Positions 1 to 8,702 are shown, counted from the stretch's first letter. The stretch: DNA of 47,736 nucleotides from Peribacillus tepidiphilus (GCF_009466385.1 NZ_WIAQ01000018.1:1-47736); one strand, 5' to 3'. The notes: generated by a model not told the origin, from the letters alone. A program made the numbers and translations.

Positions 1-160
1 TCCTTTATTTAGGGATTTAGTGTCGGTGTGGTAACCTCACTATTACCTAAATTTCAGGGGGTGGCAATTTTTTTGCTCAAAAAGCCCTCTAATATAGGAT
101 TTACTAACCTATTTACTATAAAAGTTTTGACAATACGAAAAATAACAAGGGGATGGAGAT

Positions 161-385
161 ATGAAATCATTTTATCAGTTTCTCATGACGATGCGACATC
201 CGAAGCCGCATGATGAGTTGAGTCAATTTGCTAACAATGCCTATGACGATCATTCATTTCCGAAGCATTCGATGGATTATGATGAACTGAGTAACTATCT
301 GGAAATGAACGGGCACTATTTGCCTTCAATGAAAGTTTTCGATGAGGCATGGGAGCTTTATCGTCAATCCTATCAAAAAGTGTAA
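161..385 (+). CDS. yozE: YozE-family small protein (UPF0346)
   Basis: 74-residue cytosolic protein of unknown biochemical role. It begins MKSFYQFLMTMRHPKP and carries FANNAYDDHSFPKHS and a YLEMNG segment, which match the YozE/UPF0346 family (SAM-domain-like helical fold) over the full length. The start is an ATG behind GGGGATGGAG. It is followed by the YodN-like and YozD genes, an arrangement I also recall from B. subtilis, supporting vertical inheritance. No catalytic residues are recognisable. Confidence 0.9.
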   Translation: MKSFYQFLMTMRHPKPHDELSQFANNAYDDHSFPKHSMDYDELSNYLEMNGHYLPSMKVFDEAWELYRQSYQKV

Positions 386-492
386 TCACATAACTAAATA
401 AGGACATTTGGTACAAACTTTCCAATGACCCTGTCATTTTATCCTGCATATACTATTGTAAGTATTTCAAGGTGAAGTGAGAGGATGTCACT

Positions 493-1200
493 ATGGATAA
501 GCGGAAAAAAGCCAAATTTAAAATTGGTGACACAGTCGTCATCACCATGTATGGAACAGTTGGAAATATTACGGATGTCAAATTTTTGGACGGATCCTAT
601 GTGTATGAAGTAAACCATAGTGAAGGTTTGTACATGGAGTCTACGTTACAGCACATTTCAGAATATGAAGGTGAAATTGTCCAAGAGTCAGAAAAAATAG
701 ATATCACATACAAGTTCTTTTTCGGAGACCTAGTACAGGTGGACGGATATGGTCAAGATTATTTCAAAATAGTAGGCTTTCGGACGGAAATTTGGAGATA
801 TAAAGAAAATGCATGGGAAGATGTCATTTATGAGCTTTCTAGACTCTCTGATGGGGAATGGCTTGAAGCTCATGAAGAGGAGCTAACGCTGATTGCCGAA
901 GCAGAAGATGCGGAAACCTTTATACAAAAATTAGGCCTTTTATACCCGATTAATAAAAAAACGGGAAAAAAAGAAATCAATAAAGCTTCTTCCGCTGTCA
1001 GGAAAGCTGAAAAGGAAGCATTGGAGGAGAGAAAAGAGAAAAAACAGCTTATTGATGGATTATTAGATTTATATAATGATTATCTAGCGTTGTATGAAAA
1101 TTTTGGAGATGATGAATATAAAAAAGTCACGGTTTTAGTGTTAAATAAAATGAAAAAACTTTCTAGCGAGCTTTACAATATAAGGCGAAATTATAAATAA
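493..1200 (+). CDS. Conserved hypothetical protein, YodN-like by position
   Basis: 235-residue soluble protein. The N-terminal part (about residues 7-60) has a KOW/SH3-like look, with FKIGDTVVITMYGTVGNI followed by a second similar stretch near residue 77 (FGDLVQVDGYGQDYFKI), so it may hold two small beta-barrel modules. The C-terminal half (about 145-235) is charged and helical, probably coiled coil. Lying between yozE and yozD, it occupies the position of B. subtilis yodN; the assignment rests on synteny and memory, not on an alignment. ATG start behind GTGAAGTGAGAGGATG. Function unknown. Confidence 0.8.
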   Translation: MDKRKKAKFKIGDTVVITMYGTVGNITDVKFLDGSYVYEVNHSEGLYMESTLQHISEYEGEIVQESEKIDITYKFFFGDLVQVDGYGQDYFKIVGFRTEIWRYKENAWEDVIYELSRLSDGEWLEAHEEELTLIAEAEDAETFIQKLGLLYPINKKTGKKEINKASSAVRKAEKEALEERKEKKQLIDGLLDLYNDYLALYENFGDDEYKKVTVLVLNKMKKLSSELYNIRRNYK

Positions 1201-1271
1201 GCTATAATAAGATTTTTTTTAGTATAATCATTCCAAATTCTTCATACATCTTTAGAAAAGGGGGCGATATT

Positions 1272-1439
1272 GTGCGTGAAATTGAAGTCTTTATTGATAC
1301 AGAAGAGATTGCCGAGTTTTTCTTTCAAGAGTTAACCAAACGTGGCTATGTACCTTCTGAAGAAGAATTGGAAGAAATCGCTGATATCACTTTTGAATAC
1401 TTGATTGAAAAATCCATCATCGATGAGGAATTCGAATAA
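1272..1439 (+). CDS. yozD: YozD-family small acidic protein
   Basis: 55-residue acidic protein starting at GTG behind GGGGGCG (translated start VREIEVFIDTEEIAEFFF). It contains EELEEIADITFEYLIEK, recognisable as the YozD family of small Bacillus proteins of unknown function. It sits 71 bp after the YodN-like gene in the same orientation and is followed by an intrinsic terminator, so it probably ends the yozE-yodN-yozD transcription group. Confidence 0.85.
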   Translation: MREIEVFIDTEEIAEFFFQELTKRGYVPSEEELEEIADITFEYLIEKSIIDEEFE

Positions 1440-1520
1440 TGATCGTCCTCTGAGTATTGAAAGCATTACGGCTCAATCAGTCTGAATGTGCGTGATCATA
1501 TACATTGTCTATTATCTAAT

Positions 1521-1546
1521 ACGGCGGGAAACCGTCGTTTTTTATT
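1521..1546 (+). terminator. Intrinsic terminator after yozD
   Basis: Stem ACGGCGG / CCGTCGT (one G-T wobble) closed by a GAAA tetraloop and followed by a T run. It separates the yozE-yozD group from the downstream peptide-kinase-Spo0M unit. Confidence 0.8.
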
Positions 1547-1645
1547 CTTTAAAAAACTCGAAGTAAATAAAACAGAATCAAAAAAACTTTGAAACTTTTT
1601 TGTTTGGAAGTTCGTAATAAAGAAAGAAAAGGAGAGTGTGAGAAT

Positions 1646-1825
1646 ATGATAGAGAAAATTCTGAAGTTAATTTTCGGTAAGAATAAACACGGATATTACA
1701 AGCATTCAAACAGTGATTTTAAACACGGCTTTTCAAAAAAGCACCAGCACTATGGATACAAGCATTATAAAAAGAAACATAAAAAAAGCTTTTTTTCTAG
1801 CTCGCACGGTTTTTTTAAAAGCTGA
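1646..1825 (+). CDS. Basic His/Lys/Tyr-rich small protein upstream of kinase
   Basis: 59-residue protein started at the ATG behind AAAGGAGAGTGTGAGAAT; the frame opens upstream at 1589 but has no ribosome site there. After a short hydrophobic helix (MIEKILKLIFG) the sequence is almost entirely H, K, Y, G, S and F, with repeats of KHGYYKH, HYGYKHYKKK and a SFFSSSHGFFKS tail. Composition resembles spore-coat or metal-binding low-complexity proteins, and the Ser-rich tail could be phosphorylated by the kinase encoded 21 bp downstream. Both ideas are inference from composition and position. No family is recognised. Confidence 0.7.
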   Translation: MIEKILKLIFGKNKHGYYKHSNSDFKHGFSKKHQHYGYKHYKKKHKKSFFSSSHGFFKS

Positions 1826-1846
1826 AGATGAGTGTGGAAGATAAAC

Positions 1847-2647
1847 ATGTTCGGTCTAACAGAAAACAAGATAGATTCTTTATTTACCCATTATATCAAT
1901 GAAAATACACCATTTTTACTTGTAGACAAATTGGGAAAAGGTGGGTTTGGGTCAACCTATTTACTTAAAGAAAAGCATTCGGGAGAACGATTTGTTTTAA
2001 AGAGGTTAAATAAAAAGAGGCTTAAATCGGCAGAGGCTATTACTTCGTTTCATTTTGAAAAACAGGTTATTTCTGAATTGGAAAATCAGGCCTTTCCGAC
2101 ATATCATTCAGAAGGAGATATGAATGGAATTCCCTATTTCATTATGGAGCTCAAAAAAGGGAAAACTTTTGAGCAATGGATTTTTCAAGAAGGAAAAAGG
2201 TATTCTGTCGACGAATCATTCATCATAGTGAAAAAGGTGTTACAAGCTGTTTTGTATATGCATAGTAAAGGGATTGTTCATAGGGATCTTCGGATTCCAA
2301 ACATCCTGTTTGATGGAAGAGATGTCAGTATTATAGACTTTGGTTTAGCAAGCCGATTAGATTCATCGTATGATCATCGTAATATAGATCATCCCAAAAA
2401 AGCCCCAAACCATATAAGTGACTTGTATTGCCTCGGGCATTTTTTGTTGTTTTTACTCTATAGCTCATACACACCTACTGTAAAAAAAGAAAGAAGCTGG
2501 GAAGAAGAGCTTAGTCTTCCTCTTCCTTTGAGAATTTTTATTAAAAAGCTATTATTGCTTGACACACCTTTTATAAACGCAAAACACGCCTATTCAGAGC
2601 TAGAAAAAATGATGGAAGGGAGAATGGAATATGTCACTATTCAATAA
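1847..2647 (+). CDS. Hanks-type (eukaryotic-like) protein kinase
   Basis: Single-domain protein kinase without transmembrane or sensor domain. Visible motifs: Gly loop GKGGFGSTY, VLK lysine, helix-C Glu in FHFEKQV, catalytic loop HRDLRIPN, DFG metal motif and a DLYCLG subdomain IX. The catalytic loop has Arg where bacterial Hanks kinases usually have Lys (HRDLK), and the activation segment between DFG and DLYCLG is short without a clear APE. The ATG at 1847 behind GGAAG is preferred; GTG at 1832 is an alternative adding five residues. The 3' end overlaps spo0M by 17 bp, implying co-translation. It may phosphorylate Spo0M or the upstream basic peptide (inference). Confidence 0.85.
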   Translation: MFGLTENKIDSLFTHYINENTPFLLVDKLGKGGFGSTYLLKEKHSGERFVLKRLNKKRLKSAEAITSFHFEKQVISELENQAFPTYHSEGDMNGIPYFIMELKKGKTFEQWIFQEGKRYSVDESFIIVKKVLQAVLYMHSKGIVHRDLRIPNILFDGRDVSIIDFGLASRLDSSYDHRNIDHPKKAPNHISDLYCLGHFLLFLLYSSYTPTVKKERSWEEELSLPLPLRIFIKKLLLLDTPFINAKHAYSELEKMMEGRMEYVTIQ

Positions 2648-3401
2648 GTTTTTGGCCACGATCGGAATTGGCAGTGCAAAGGTTGATACTCGATTGGAAA
2701 AGGATACATATATTCCAGGAGAACAAATGTCTGGAGTCGTTGAAATTCAGGGAGGGGCGATTGAACAAGCCATCGATGAGATCTACTTAACCCTGCATAC
2801 CACTTATTTGAAGGAGCATGATGATAAGAAATTTACACAGGTGGCTACTATTGAAAAGGTTCGTATAAATGAACCATTCACCATTGGTCCCAATGAAAAA
2901 AAGGAAATTCCTTTTCGTTTTAAACTTCCTTACGATACCCCTTTGACTTATGGGAAAACAAAAGTTTGGGTAGCGACAGGACTTGATATCAAAAACGCAG
3001 TAGATCCAAAGGATGAAGATTACATTAAAGTGCAGCCAAATCCTTTAATTCATCAAGCTTTTCTCGCATTAACGGATTTGGGATTCAAACTAAGAAACGC
3101 AGATTGTGAAGCTGCACCATACCGCTATCAAAAGAGAGTGCCATATATACAGGAATTCGAATTTGTTCCATACAGCGGATTATTTCGAGGTAAGCTCGAT
3201 GAGTTGGAACTGGTTTTCTTCCAATCAAGCGAGCATGAAGCTGAGATATTAATCGAAATTGACCGCAGAGCAAGAGGACTGGCAGGCTTATTATCCGAAG
3301 CATTGGAATTAGATGAGACAAAAGTCCGCTTTACCATCAATCATTCAAACCTACCGTATTTAAAAGACCAATTCAAGGATATAATTTCTAAATATTCATA
3401 A
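2631..3401 (+). CDS. spo0M: Sporulation-control protein Spo0M
   Basis: 256-residue arrestin-like beta-sandwich protein, matching the Spo0M family end to end (begins MSLFNKFLATIGIGSAKVDT, then the ARLEKDTYIPGEQ-type first strand and the IDRRARGL segment near residue 205). Spo0M affects entry into sporulation and cell shape in B. subtilis; its molecular role is not settled. It starts inside the 3' end of the kinase gene with its own GGGAGAATGGAAT site and is followed by a strong terminator, so kinase and spo0M form one transcription unit. Confidence 0.92.
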   Translation: MSLFNKFLATIGIGSAKVDTRLEKDTYIPGEQMSGVVEIQGGAIEQAIDEIYLTLHTTYLKEHDDKKFTQVATIEKVRINEPFTIGPNEKKEIPFRFKLPYDTPLTYGKTKVWVATGLDIKNAVDPKDEDYIKVQPNPLIHQAFLALTDLGFKLRNADCEAAPYRYQKRVPYIQEFEFVPYSGLFRGKLDELELVFFQSSEHEAEILIEIDRRARGLAGLLSEALELDETKVRFTINHSNLPYLKDQFKDIISKYS

Positions 3402-3407
3402 GGTAAT

Positions 3408-3455
3408 GGGGCTGTCCAATAAGTCGAATTTTCGGCTTTTGGACACCCCTTTTTT
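3408..3455 (+). terminator. Intrinsic terminator after spo0M
   Basis: Inverted repeat beginning GGGGCTGTCCAATAAG and ending CTTTTGGACACCCC followed by six T. The arm motif GGGGCTGTCCA resembles the IS1182-type inverted repeats found at 16939 and 18703. Confidence 0.85.
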
Positions 3456-3583
3456 GTTTCGACAAAAAAGTGGGATATCGATAAAGGATTCGACATGTCT
3501 TTTACATAAATATGAATATAGGAGAATCTAATTCGAAGGGAGTTGTAATTCGTGTACACTGGATGTATGTTTGTTAAAACGGA

Positions 3584-3605
3584 GCCGAGATCATACAATC
3601 TCGGC
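3584..3605 (-). terminator. Hairpin downstream of the small minus-strand gene
   Basis: Perfect 8-bp stem GCCGAGAT / ATCTCGGC with a 6-nt loop, directly after the stop of the 3611-3769 gene; on the minus strand it is followed by TCCGTTTT. Probable terminator for that gene. Confidence 0.6.
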
Positions 3606-3610
3606 ATTTA

Positions 3611-3769
3611 TTAGCGATCACCATCTGATTGATGGTGACCTGGTCCGTTTTTTCGTTTTTCTGGTGATTGTTCATCAGCATGTGCTTCATGTTCAGCTAC
3701 AATGCCCTCAGGAGGGATATGATTATTCTTTTTTGGTGCATTGACACGATTACGATGTTTCTTTCCCAT
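3611..3769 (-). CDS. Small hydrophilic hypothetical protein
   Basis: 52-residue basic, hydrophilic protein (begins MGKKHRNRVNAPKKNNHIP, ends HHQSDGDR), too short for ordinary gene finders. Support: a strong AAGGAGG site 8 bases before the ATG and a terminator hairpin right after the stop. Composition (Lys, Asn, His, Pro, no hydrophobic core) recalls minor small acid-soluble spore proteins, but I cannot match it to a named Ssp. It is convergent with spo0M and divergent from deoD. Confidence 0.65.
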   Translation of the reverse strand: MGKKHRNRVNAPKKNNHIPPEGIVAEHEAHADEQSPEKRKNGPGHHQSDGDR

Positions 3770-3941
3770 TTGTGAAATCCTCCTTTTTATGGTTTCCCCT
3801 ATTATTGTGCCAATTATTATGAATATTACACAGGAAAAGGTTAGAGACTATAAAGGGACAAGGACGCCAAATTAAGGTTTTTCAGATTTCACTACAATAT
3901 GGTATAGTAGTGATGGATTTGATTAAATAGGAGGGCATAAA

Positions 3942-4643
3942 ATGAGTATACATATTGGTGCTAAAGTAGGGGAAATTGCAGACACAGTTCTTTTGCCAGG
4001 AGACCCGTTACGAGCAAAATACATCGCAGAGACTTTTTTGGAAAGCCCGAAATTATATAATGAAGTACGTAACATGTTTGGCTATACTGGAACATATAAA
4101 GGAAAAAGAATTTCCGTCCAAGGGACAGGGATGGGGGTTCCTTCCATTTCAATTTATGTAAATGAGTTAATCCAAAGCTATGATGTCCAAAATTTGATTA
4201 GGGTTGGGACATGTGGAGCCATCCAAAAAGATGTGAAAGTCCGCGATGTGATATTGGCCATGACATCCTCTACTGATAGTCAGATGAACAGACTGACATT
4301 CGGTGGGGTAGACTATGCTCCAACAGCCAGCTTCGACCTTCTTAAAAAAGCCTATGATGCAGGTATAGAAAAAGGATTAAATCTTAAAGTGGGCAGTGTG
4401 TTTACGGCTGATATGTTCTATAACGATAATGCCGAGCATGAGAAATGGGCTCAATATGGAATTTTAGCGATCGAAATGGAGACTACTGCACTTTATACGA
4501 TAGCTGCAAAATTTGGAAGAAAGGCATTATCCGTATTAACAGTTAGCGACCATATCATTACGGGCGAGGAAACGACTGCTGAAGAAAGACAAACGACCTT
4601 TAATGACATGATTGAAGTTGCTTTAGAAGCAGCAATAAAATAA
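3942..4643 (+). CDS. deoD: Purine nucleoside phosphorylase DeoD
   Basis: 233-residue enzyme of the hexameric trimeric-subfold PNP family, cleaving purine (2'-deoxy)ribonucleosides with phosphate in nucleoside salvage. Begins [30 protein letters not shown] (shown here only as landmarks: GDPLRA phosphate loop), then [15 protein letters not shown] and the EMETTALY signature, with SDH near residue 203. Full length for the family. ATG behind AGGAGGGCATAAA. It has its own terminator. Confidence 0.97.
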   Translation: MSIHIGAKVGEIADTVLLPGDPLRAKYIAETFLESPKLYNEVRNMFGYTGTYKGKRISVQGTGMGVPSISIYVNELIQSYDVQNLIRVGTCGAIQKDVKVRDVILAMTSSTDSQMNRLTFGGVDYAPTASFDLLKKAYDAGIEKGLNLKVGSVFTADMFYNDNAEHEKWAQYGILAIEMETTALYTIAAKFGRKALSVLTVSDHIITGEETTAEERQTTFNDMIEVALEAAIK

Positions 4644-4654
4644 GAATTTGTCCA

Positions 4655-4717
4655 AAGAGGATGGCTATATTAAAGGCTTTACTGTATGAGTAAGTCTTTA
4701 GAAGGCCATCCTTTTAT
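4655..4717 (+). terminator. Intrinsic terminator after deoD
   Basis: Stem GGATGGC / GCCATCC with a long loop containing a secondary AAAGGCTT / AAGTCTTT pairing, followed by TTTTATTT. Confidence 0.8.
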
Positions 4718-4803
4718 TTATTATCATTACAAATTACTGTTTTTATTTTGTGGTTAAATGGTAAAATGGATAAGTGAATTTAACAATAAGGGTGATTTGT
4801 TTC

Positions 4804-5658
4804 GTGTTACATAAGAAGTATGGACTGTTTCTTCTTTCAATTATTTTTCTAAGTGGATGTCAGGTAAAAGATCTAATACCCGAAGGATTCCATTTTATCT
4901 CTCAACAGGAAAATACAACGAAAGAGCAAACAAAGCAAAAAGTAGAGCAAAATACAAAAGAAAAGGAAGAAAATTCTGCTGCAACAAAAGGTGGCATCGA
5001 GAACGAGGAAGAGTTAACACTTGACTCTCAATTTTTTAATGAAATACAAGAGGTAAACGGTAAGAAATTGATCCAAAATCCCGAAAACTTTTTAGTTCTA
5101 GTAAATAAGGAATATTCTTTAAATGATGATTATGCTCCTAAGGATTTAGTTCGACCGAATGTCGCTTTTTCCTTTGGTTTCCTTGAACAAGAAAAAGCTC
5201 TCATGAGAAAGGAAGCAGCGAGGGCACTTGAGCAAATGTTTCAAGAGGCTAAATTAAATGGTATTGAACTTTATGCTGTTTCTGCCTATCGCTCTTTTGA
5301 ACGCCAAAAGATGATTTTTGATGCTGAAATCAACCGTGTTGGAAGAGAAAAAGCGATTGAGGCTGTAGCGTATCCAGGTCAAAGTGAGCATCAGACTGGA
5401 CTAGCAGTAGATATTTCCAGCAAGAGTGTGAACCTGTTACTTATTCAAGAATTTGAAAACACTCCTGAAGGAAAATGGCTTGCGCTAAATGCACATCATT
5501 ACGGTTTTATTTTAAGATATCCGAAAGGAAAAGAAGAAATCACTGGATATAAGTTTGAACCTTGGCATTTCCGCTACGTTGGAAAAGATCTGGCTGAAAT
5601 CCTGTACGAAAAGGGTTTAACGCTAGAAGAATACTTCTCAAAGGTAAAAGCTATTTAA
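4804..5658 (+). CDS. D-alanyl-D-alanine carboxypeptidase lipoprotein (VanY/YodJ-like)
   Basis: 284-residue exported lipoprotein. The GTG at 4804 gives a classical lipoprotein signal (LHKKYGLFLL...FLSGC), whereas the longer frame from 4774 would place extra residues before it; GGGTGAT lies just upstream. A Gln/Lys/Glu-rich linker (about 25-75) precedes the M15-type VanY domain with SAYRSFERQ, the zinc motif SEHQTGLAVDI and EPWHFRYVG. The family trims terminal D-Ala from peptidoglycan stems. Between deoD and ctpA, the same neighbours as B. subtilis yodJ as I recall; both neighbours on the 3' side act in envelope proteolysis or wall turnover. Confidence 0.9.
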   Translation: MLHKKYGLFLLSIIFLSGCQVKDLIPEGFHFISQQENTTKEQTKQKVEQNTKEKEENSAATKGGIENEEELTLDSQFFNEIQEVNGKKLIQNPENFLVLVNKEYSLNDDYAPKDLVRPNVAFSFGFLEQEKALMRKEAARALEQMFQEAKLNGIELYAVSAYRSFERQKMIFDAEINRVGREKAIEAVAYPGQSEHQTGLAVDISSKSVNLLLIQEFENTPEGKWLALNAHHYGFILRYPKGKEEITGYKFEPWHFRYVGKDLAEILYEKGLTLEEYFSKVKAI

Positions 5659-5671
5659 TCAAACATTTCGG

Positions 5672-5680
5672 TGTTATAAT
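5672..5680 (+). promoter_or_regulatory. Extended -10 promoter before ctpA
   Basis: TGTTATAAT is a perfect extended -10 (TGnTATAAT) 44 bases before the ctpA start, with no good -35. It would let ctpA be transcribed separately from the carboxypeptidase. Confidence 0.5.
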
Positions 5681-5723
5681 AAAGCATTAGAAACAGAGCA
5701 TCTGGTTGAAAGTGGTGGATAAA

Positions 5724-7187
5724 TTGGAAGAGAAGAAACCTGAAGTAGAAAAAGAAAATGGCAAATATATAAAAATCAAAAAATTTCATTTTGTATTGAG
5801 CATTTTTTTCGTGATTTTCATAACAGCAGGTATTACAACTGTAGCTTTGACATTTGGGGATGAACCTGCACAACCGATTCAGCAAATTATCCAAAATCGA
5901 AAAGAATTCAATAAGCTATATTCAGCCTACGACACTTTAAAAGAAAAGTATTTTACTGAAGTAGATGATGAGAAGCTGATAAATGGTGCGATAAATGGTA
6001 TGCTTGAAGCGCTTGACGATCCCTATTCAGACTATATGAATGTGGAGGAGGCTAAGAGCTTTCACCAACAAATTTCTTCTTCTTTTGAAGGAATTGGTGC
6101 TGAAATTCAGTCTCATAACTCAAAAATTATGATTGTTTCGCCAATCAAAGGATCACCTGCAGAAAAGGCAGGTTTGAAGCCGAATGATTATATACTTAGC
6201 GTAGATGGCAAAAGCCTTCAAGGGATGAGCGCAACAGAAGCAGTGATGCAGATTAGAGGGAAAAAAGGGACAAAGGTAGAACTCATGATACAACGAGGCG
6301 AAAATGCTGAGCCAATGAAAGTTGAAATTGTTCGTGATACGATCCCTTTACAAACGGTCTATGCTGAAATGAGAGATGATGGAATCGCTACTGTCCAAAT
6401 AACAAGTTTTTCAGAGAAAACAGCTGATGAGCTGAAAGATTCTTTAGCTGACATGCAAACGAAGGGTATGAAAGGGTTAATTCTTGATTTAAGAGGGAAT
6501 CCAGGGGGGATTTTAGGACAAGCTTTAGAGATTTCTGATCTGTTCGTTCCAAATGGTAAAGTCGTTCTCCAAGTGGAAGACAGAAAAGGAAATAAAGAAA
6601 TTTACAAATCTGAAAATAAAAAGGAACTAGGCATCCCAGTAGTTGTTCTTGTTGATAAAGGAAGTGCAAGCGCTTCTGAAATAGTGGCTGCAGCGGTAAA
6701 AGAATCAGCAGGCATCCCGCTTGTTGGTGAGAAAACTTTTGGGAAAGGAACTGTACAGACTGCAGAAGATTTTAAGGATGGCTCTAATATCAAATATACG
6801 TCAGCTAAATGGCTGACTCCAAAAGGAAATTGGATTCATAAAAAAGGCATTAAGCCGGATTATGAGGTAAAACTGCCAAATTATTCAGAGTTAACTTACC
6901 TCTCACCTGAACAAGAATATACGATTTCCTCTTCTTCTTCAGAAGTGAAGGTAGCTGAACAAATGCTGAAGGAAATCGGCTATAATCCTGGAAAGGTGGA
7001 TGGTTTCTTCGATGAACAAACAGCATTAGCCATCAAAAAACTACAGAAGGACCAAAAATTAACTGAAAATGGAATCCTTTCAGGAGATACGACACTAGCT
7101 TTGATGAATGAGCTAAGAGAAAAGATCCAAAAAAACGATACCCAGCTTCTTAAAGCAGTAGAAATTATTAAAAGCCAAATGAAATAA
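5724..7187 (+). CDS. ctpA: Carboxy-terminal processing protease CtpA (S41)
   Basis: About 487 residues: short cytosolic N-terminus, one membrane anchor (FVLSIFFVIFITAGITTVAL), PDZ domain (about 95-175), S41 protease and a C-terminal peptidoglycan-binding domain (about 410-470, VDGFFDEQTALAIKKLQ). With this start the catalytic pair is Ser316 (GSASASE) and Lys341 (TFGKGTVQ), plus Gln345, the same spacing as known for CtpB. The TTG at 5724 is chosen because AAGTGGTG lies six bases upstream; GTG 5712/5715 or TTG 5706 are alternatives adding up to six residues. Extracytoplasmic processing protease. Confidence 0.94.
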   Translation: MEEKKPEVEKENGKYIKIKKFHFVLSIFFVIFITAGITTVALTFGDEPAQPIQQIIQNRKEFNKLYSAYDTLKEKYFTEVDDEKLINGAINGMLEALDDPYSDYMNVEEAKSFHQQISSSFEGIGAEIQSHNSKIMIVSPIKGSPAEKAGLKPNDYILSVDGKSLQGMSATEAVMQIRGKKGTKVELMIQRGENAEPMKVEIVRDTIPLQTVYAEMRDDGIATVQITSFSEKTADELKDSLADMQTKGMKGLILDLRGNPGGILGQALEISDLFVPNGKVVLQVEDRKGNKEIYKSENKKELGIPVVVLVDKGSASASEIVAAAVKESAGIPLVGEKTFGKGTVQTAEDFKDGSNIKYTSAKWLTPKGNWIHKKGIKPDYEVKLPNYSELTYLSPEQEYTISSSSSEVKVAEQMLKEIGYNPGKVDGFFDEQTALAIKKLQKDQKLTENGILSGDTTLALMNELREKIQKNDTQLLKAVEIIKSQMK

Positions 7188-7197
7188 TAGAATAGAA

Positions 7198-7247
7198 TAA
7201 AAAGGTGACACAGCGGAACTTTTTTCCGAATGTGTCACCTTTTTTAC
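7198..7247. terminator. Bidirectional terminator between ctpA and the AlbA_2 gene
   Basis: Stem AAAGGTGACACA / TGTGTCACCTTT flanked by A and T runs, between two convergent genes. Confidence 0.88.
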
Positions 7248-7954
7248 TCTTCTTTTAAGTCAAGATATTTTTTGATTTTCTTTTTCTTTTCATTGATGAT
7301 TTCTTGTATGAAAGCTTGATATTCAAGATCATTTTGTTGTGATAATTCATCATATAAAACTTTGAGATGATTAAGATGATCTTTTAAGGAAATTTCTCTA
7401 GTATCAGAGCCACCAGATTGTACTTTGCGAAGAATCATTTCCACTAGCTTTTCCTTTGATGCTTCAATTGATTTTGTACCTTGTCTAACATAAATGGCTC
7501 CGTATCTAAGCTCACCTTGATTCACGATTGATGTGTATGGGACGTATACAGGATCATATTCGATTATTAACACTTGAAAGATTTTTTCTTGTAGTAAAGC
7601 ATGAGTCCGTTTGGAAAAAATGAAATCTTCCGTACGGTACTTTAAATATTTTGGTAACAAATGCTCTAGCTTGTTGTCAATATCGGCCTTATCCAAGACG
7701 TCCTCATTTTTTAATCCTACTAATACTGCAGTACCGTCCTCTGCCTGACTTACACCAACAACAATACAACCACCACCTGAATTAGCGATTGCCAAAATGT
7801 GTTTGGCAAGCTTGGTGATCTCGATCCATTTCGTTTTGAAATCAAGAAAATCCGTCTCTCCGGTATTATGCAGCAATAAGTTTTTTAGATTTTCCTTCGT
7901 TGGCTCAAGTAAAAATTGTTTTAAAGTTCCCGGATATATTTTAGAATAAAACAT
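7244..7954 (-). CDS. AlbA_2 / Schlafen-like putative nucleic-acid or ATP-binding protein
   Basis: 236-residue cytosolic protein. The N-terminal half shows the AlbA_2 (divergent AAA_4, Schlafen-core) pattern: E-T-DFLDFKTKW, then LAKHILAIANSGGGCIVVGV, YLKYR and a RYGAIYVRQGTKS strand that closes the domain (about 35-170). The rest is charged and helical, ending KKKKIKKYLDLKEE. Members occur as regulators and in defence settings, but here the gene stands alone, so no role is assigned. The second Met is preferred as start because GGGAAGGAAATAAAT precedes it; the frame opens at 7978. Confidence 0.78.
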   Translation of the reverse strand: MFYSKIYPGTLKQFLLEPTKENLKNLLLHNTGETDFLDFKTKWIEITKLAKHILAIANSGGGCIVVGVSQAEDGTAVLVGLKNEDVLDKADIDNKLEHLLPKYLKYRTEDFIFSKRTHALLQEKIFQVLIIEYDPVYVPYTSIVNQGELRYGAIYVRQGTKSIEASKEKLVEMILRKVQSGGSDTREISLKDHLNHLKVLYDELSQQNDLEYQAFIQEIINEKKKKIKKYLDLKEE

Positions 7955-8148
7955 ATTTATTTCCTTCCCTTTGTTCATCTACTATACATTATAGTCGGTA
8001 TAACAAAATATGGGAGAGGAAATAATAAGAATTTTTTATCAAATACTTAAACTATTTTGTTAAAATATTACACTAAAGGATTGAAGTTCAAGTTATATTG
8101 TTTTTCTAGTTTTAGAAAAATAAAATCAATCATTCATCAATTTTTTAA

Positions 8149-8170
8149 ACTTGGTCAAAAATGATCAAGT
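8149..8170. promoter_or_regulatory. Inverted repeat upstream of 8193 gene
   Basis: ACTTGGTCA - 4 nt - TGATCAAGT, a 9-bp inverted repeat with one mismatch, 22 bases before the start codon. Position fits an operator or a 5' UTR hairpin. Confidence 0.4.
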
Positions 8171-8192
8171 AATATGAGCGAGGAGGAATAGA

Positions 8193-8591
8193 TTGAAACA
8201 AATTACTCACTTAGACAACGAAGTCAAACAACTCGTTCATGAAAAAGAGGAGCTATGCGAAAAATTATGTAGTTATTTTCATTTTCTCTACGGACAGGAT
8301 TTTGAAAAATATCATGTGAAATTGGTTGTTGAAGTCATTAGAGAAAGAGGATGCTGCTTGGTTTCTCGGCAGGAAATTTTTGAAAAAGGATATAAATCCT
8401 ATATTGAAATTGGACTAGAAATGGGTGGTGAGTATTATCCCAATGAATCTATTCCCATTTGGAAATGTAAGGGAGAATTGTTTCATCAGGTAGGCTATTT
8501 GACAATGGATACGAAAGAAGAACTAAGCAGAAAAATCGATGAAACAATAAAAAGCATGCTCGAAGAGTTATCAGAAGAAAATAAAATATAA
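8193..8591 (+). CDS. Hypothetical protein
   Basis: 132 residues, soluble and acidic. TTG start with a very good GAGGAGGAATAGA ribosome site. The N-terminus is helical (LDNEVKQLVHEKEELCEKLCSYFHFLYG), followed by a mixed alpha/beta part with RERGCCLVSRQEIFEKGYKSY and a Cys-containing IWKCKGELFHQVGY, then a helical tail. I do not recognise a family. It is monocistronic, bounded downstream by a MITE. Confidence 0.7.
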   Translation: MKQITHLDNEVKQLVHEKEELCEKLCSYFHFLYGQDFEKYHVKLVVEVIRERGCCLVSRQEIFEKGYKSYIEIGLEMGGEYYPNESIPIWKCKGELFHQVGYLTMDTKEELSRKIDETIKSMLEELSEENKI

Positions 8592-8632
8592 TATAATATA
8601 ATCGAAAAGTGTCATAGTTGATCAAAAGTGTA

Positions 8633-8702
8633 GGTTGTTTTCGTAAAGTTTGTTGCTTTTAAATTTTTAAGTCCCAAAAAAACAATCTATGCGAAAAGAG
8701 CC
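8633..8702. mobile_element. 70-bp ISL3-like MITE with 8-bp target duplication
   Basis: Terminal inverted repeats of 22 bp (GGTTGTTTTCGTAAAGTTTGTT at 8633-8654 and its imperfect complement at 8681-8702, 17 of 22 matching), flanked by a perfect 8-bp direct repeat AAAGTGTA (8625-8632 and 8703-8710). GG...CC ends and 8-bp duplications are typical of ISL3-family elements. No coding capacity. The end sequences match the longer copy at 18422-18650. Confidence 0.85.

Noticed and set aside
28-213. 61-residue frame at the window start
   Set aside because: No ribosome site and overlaps yozE in a different frame.
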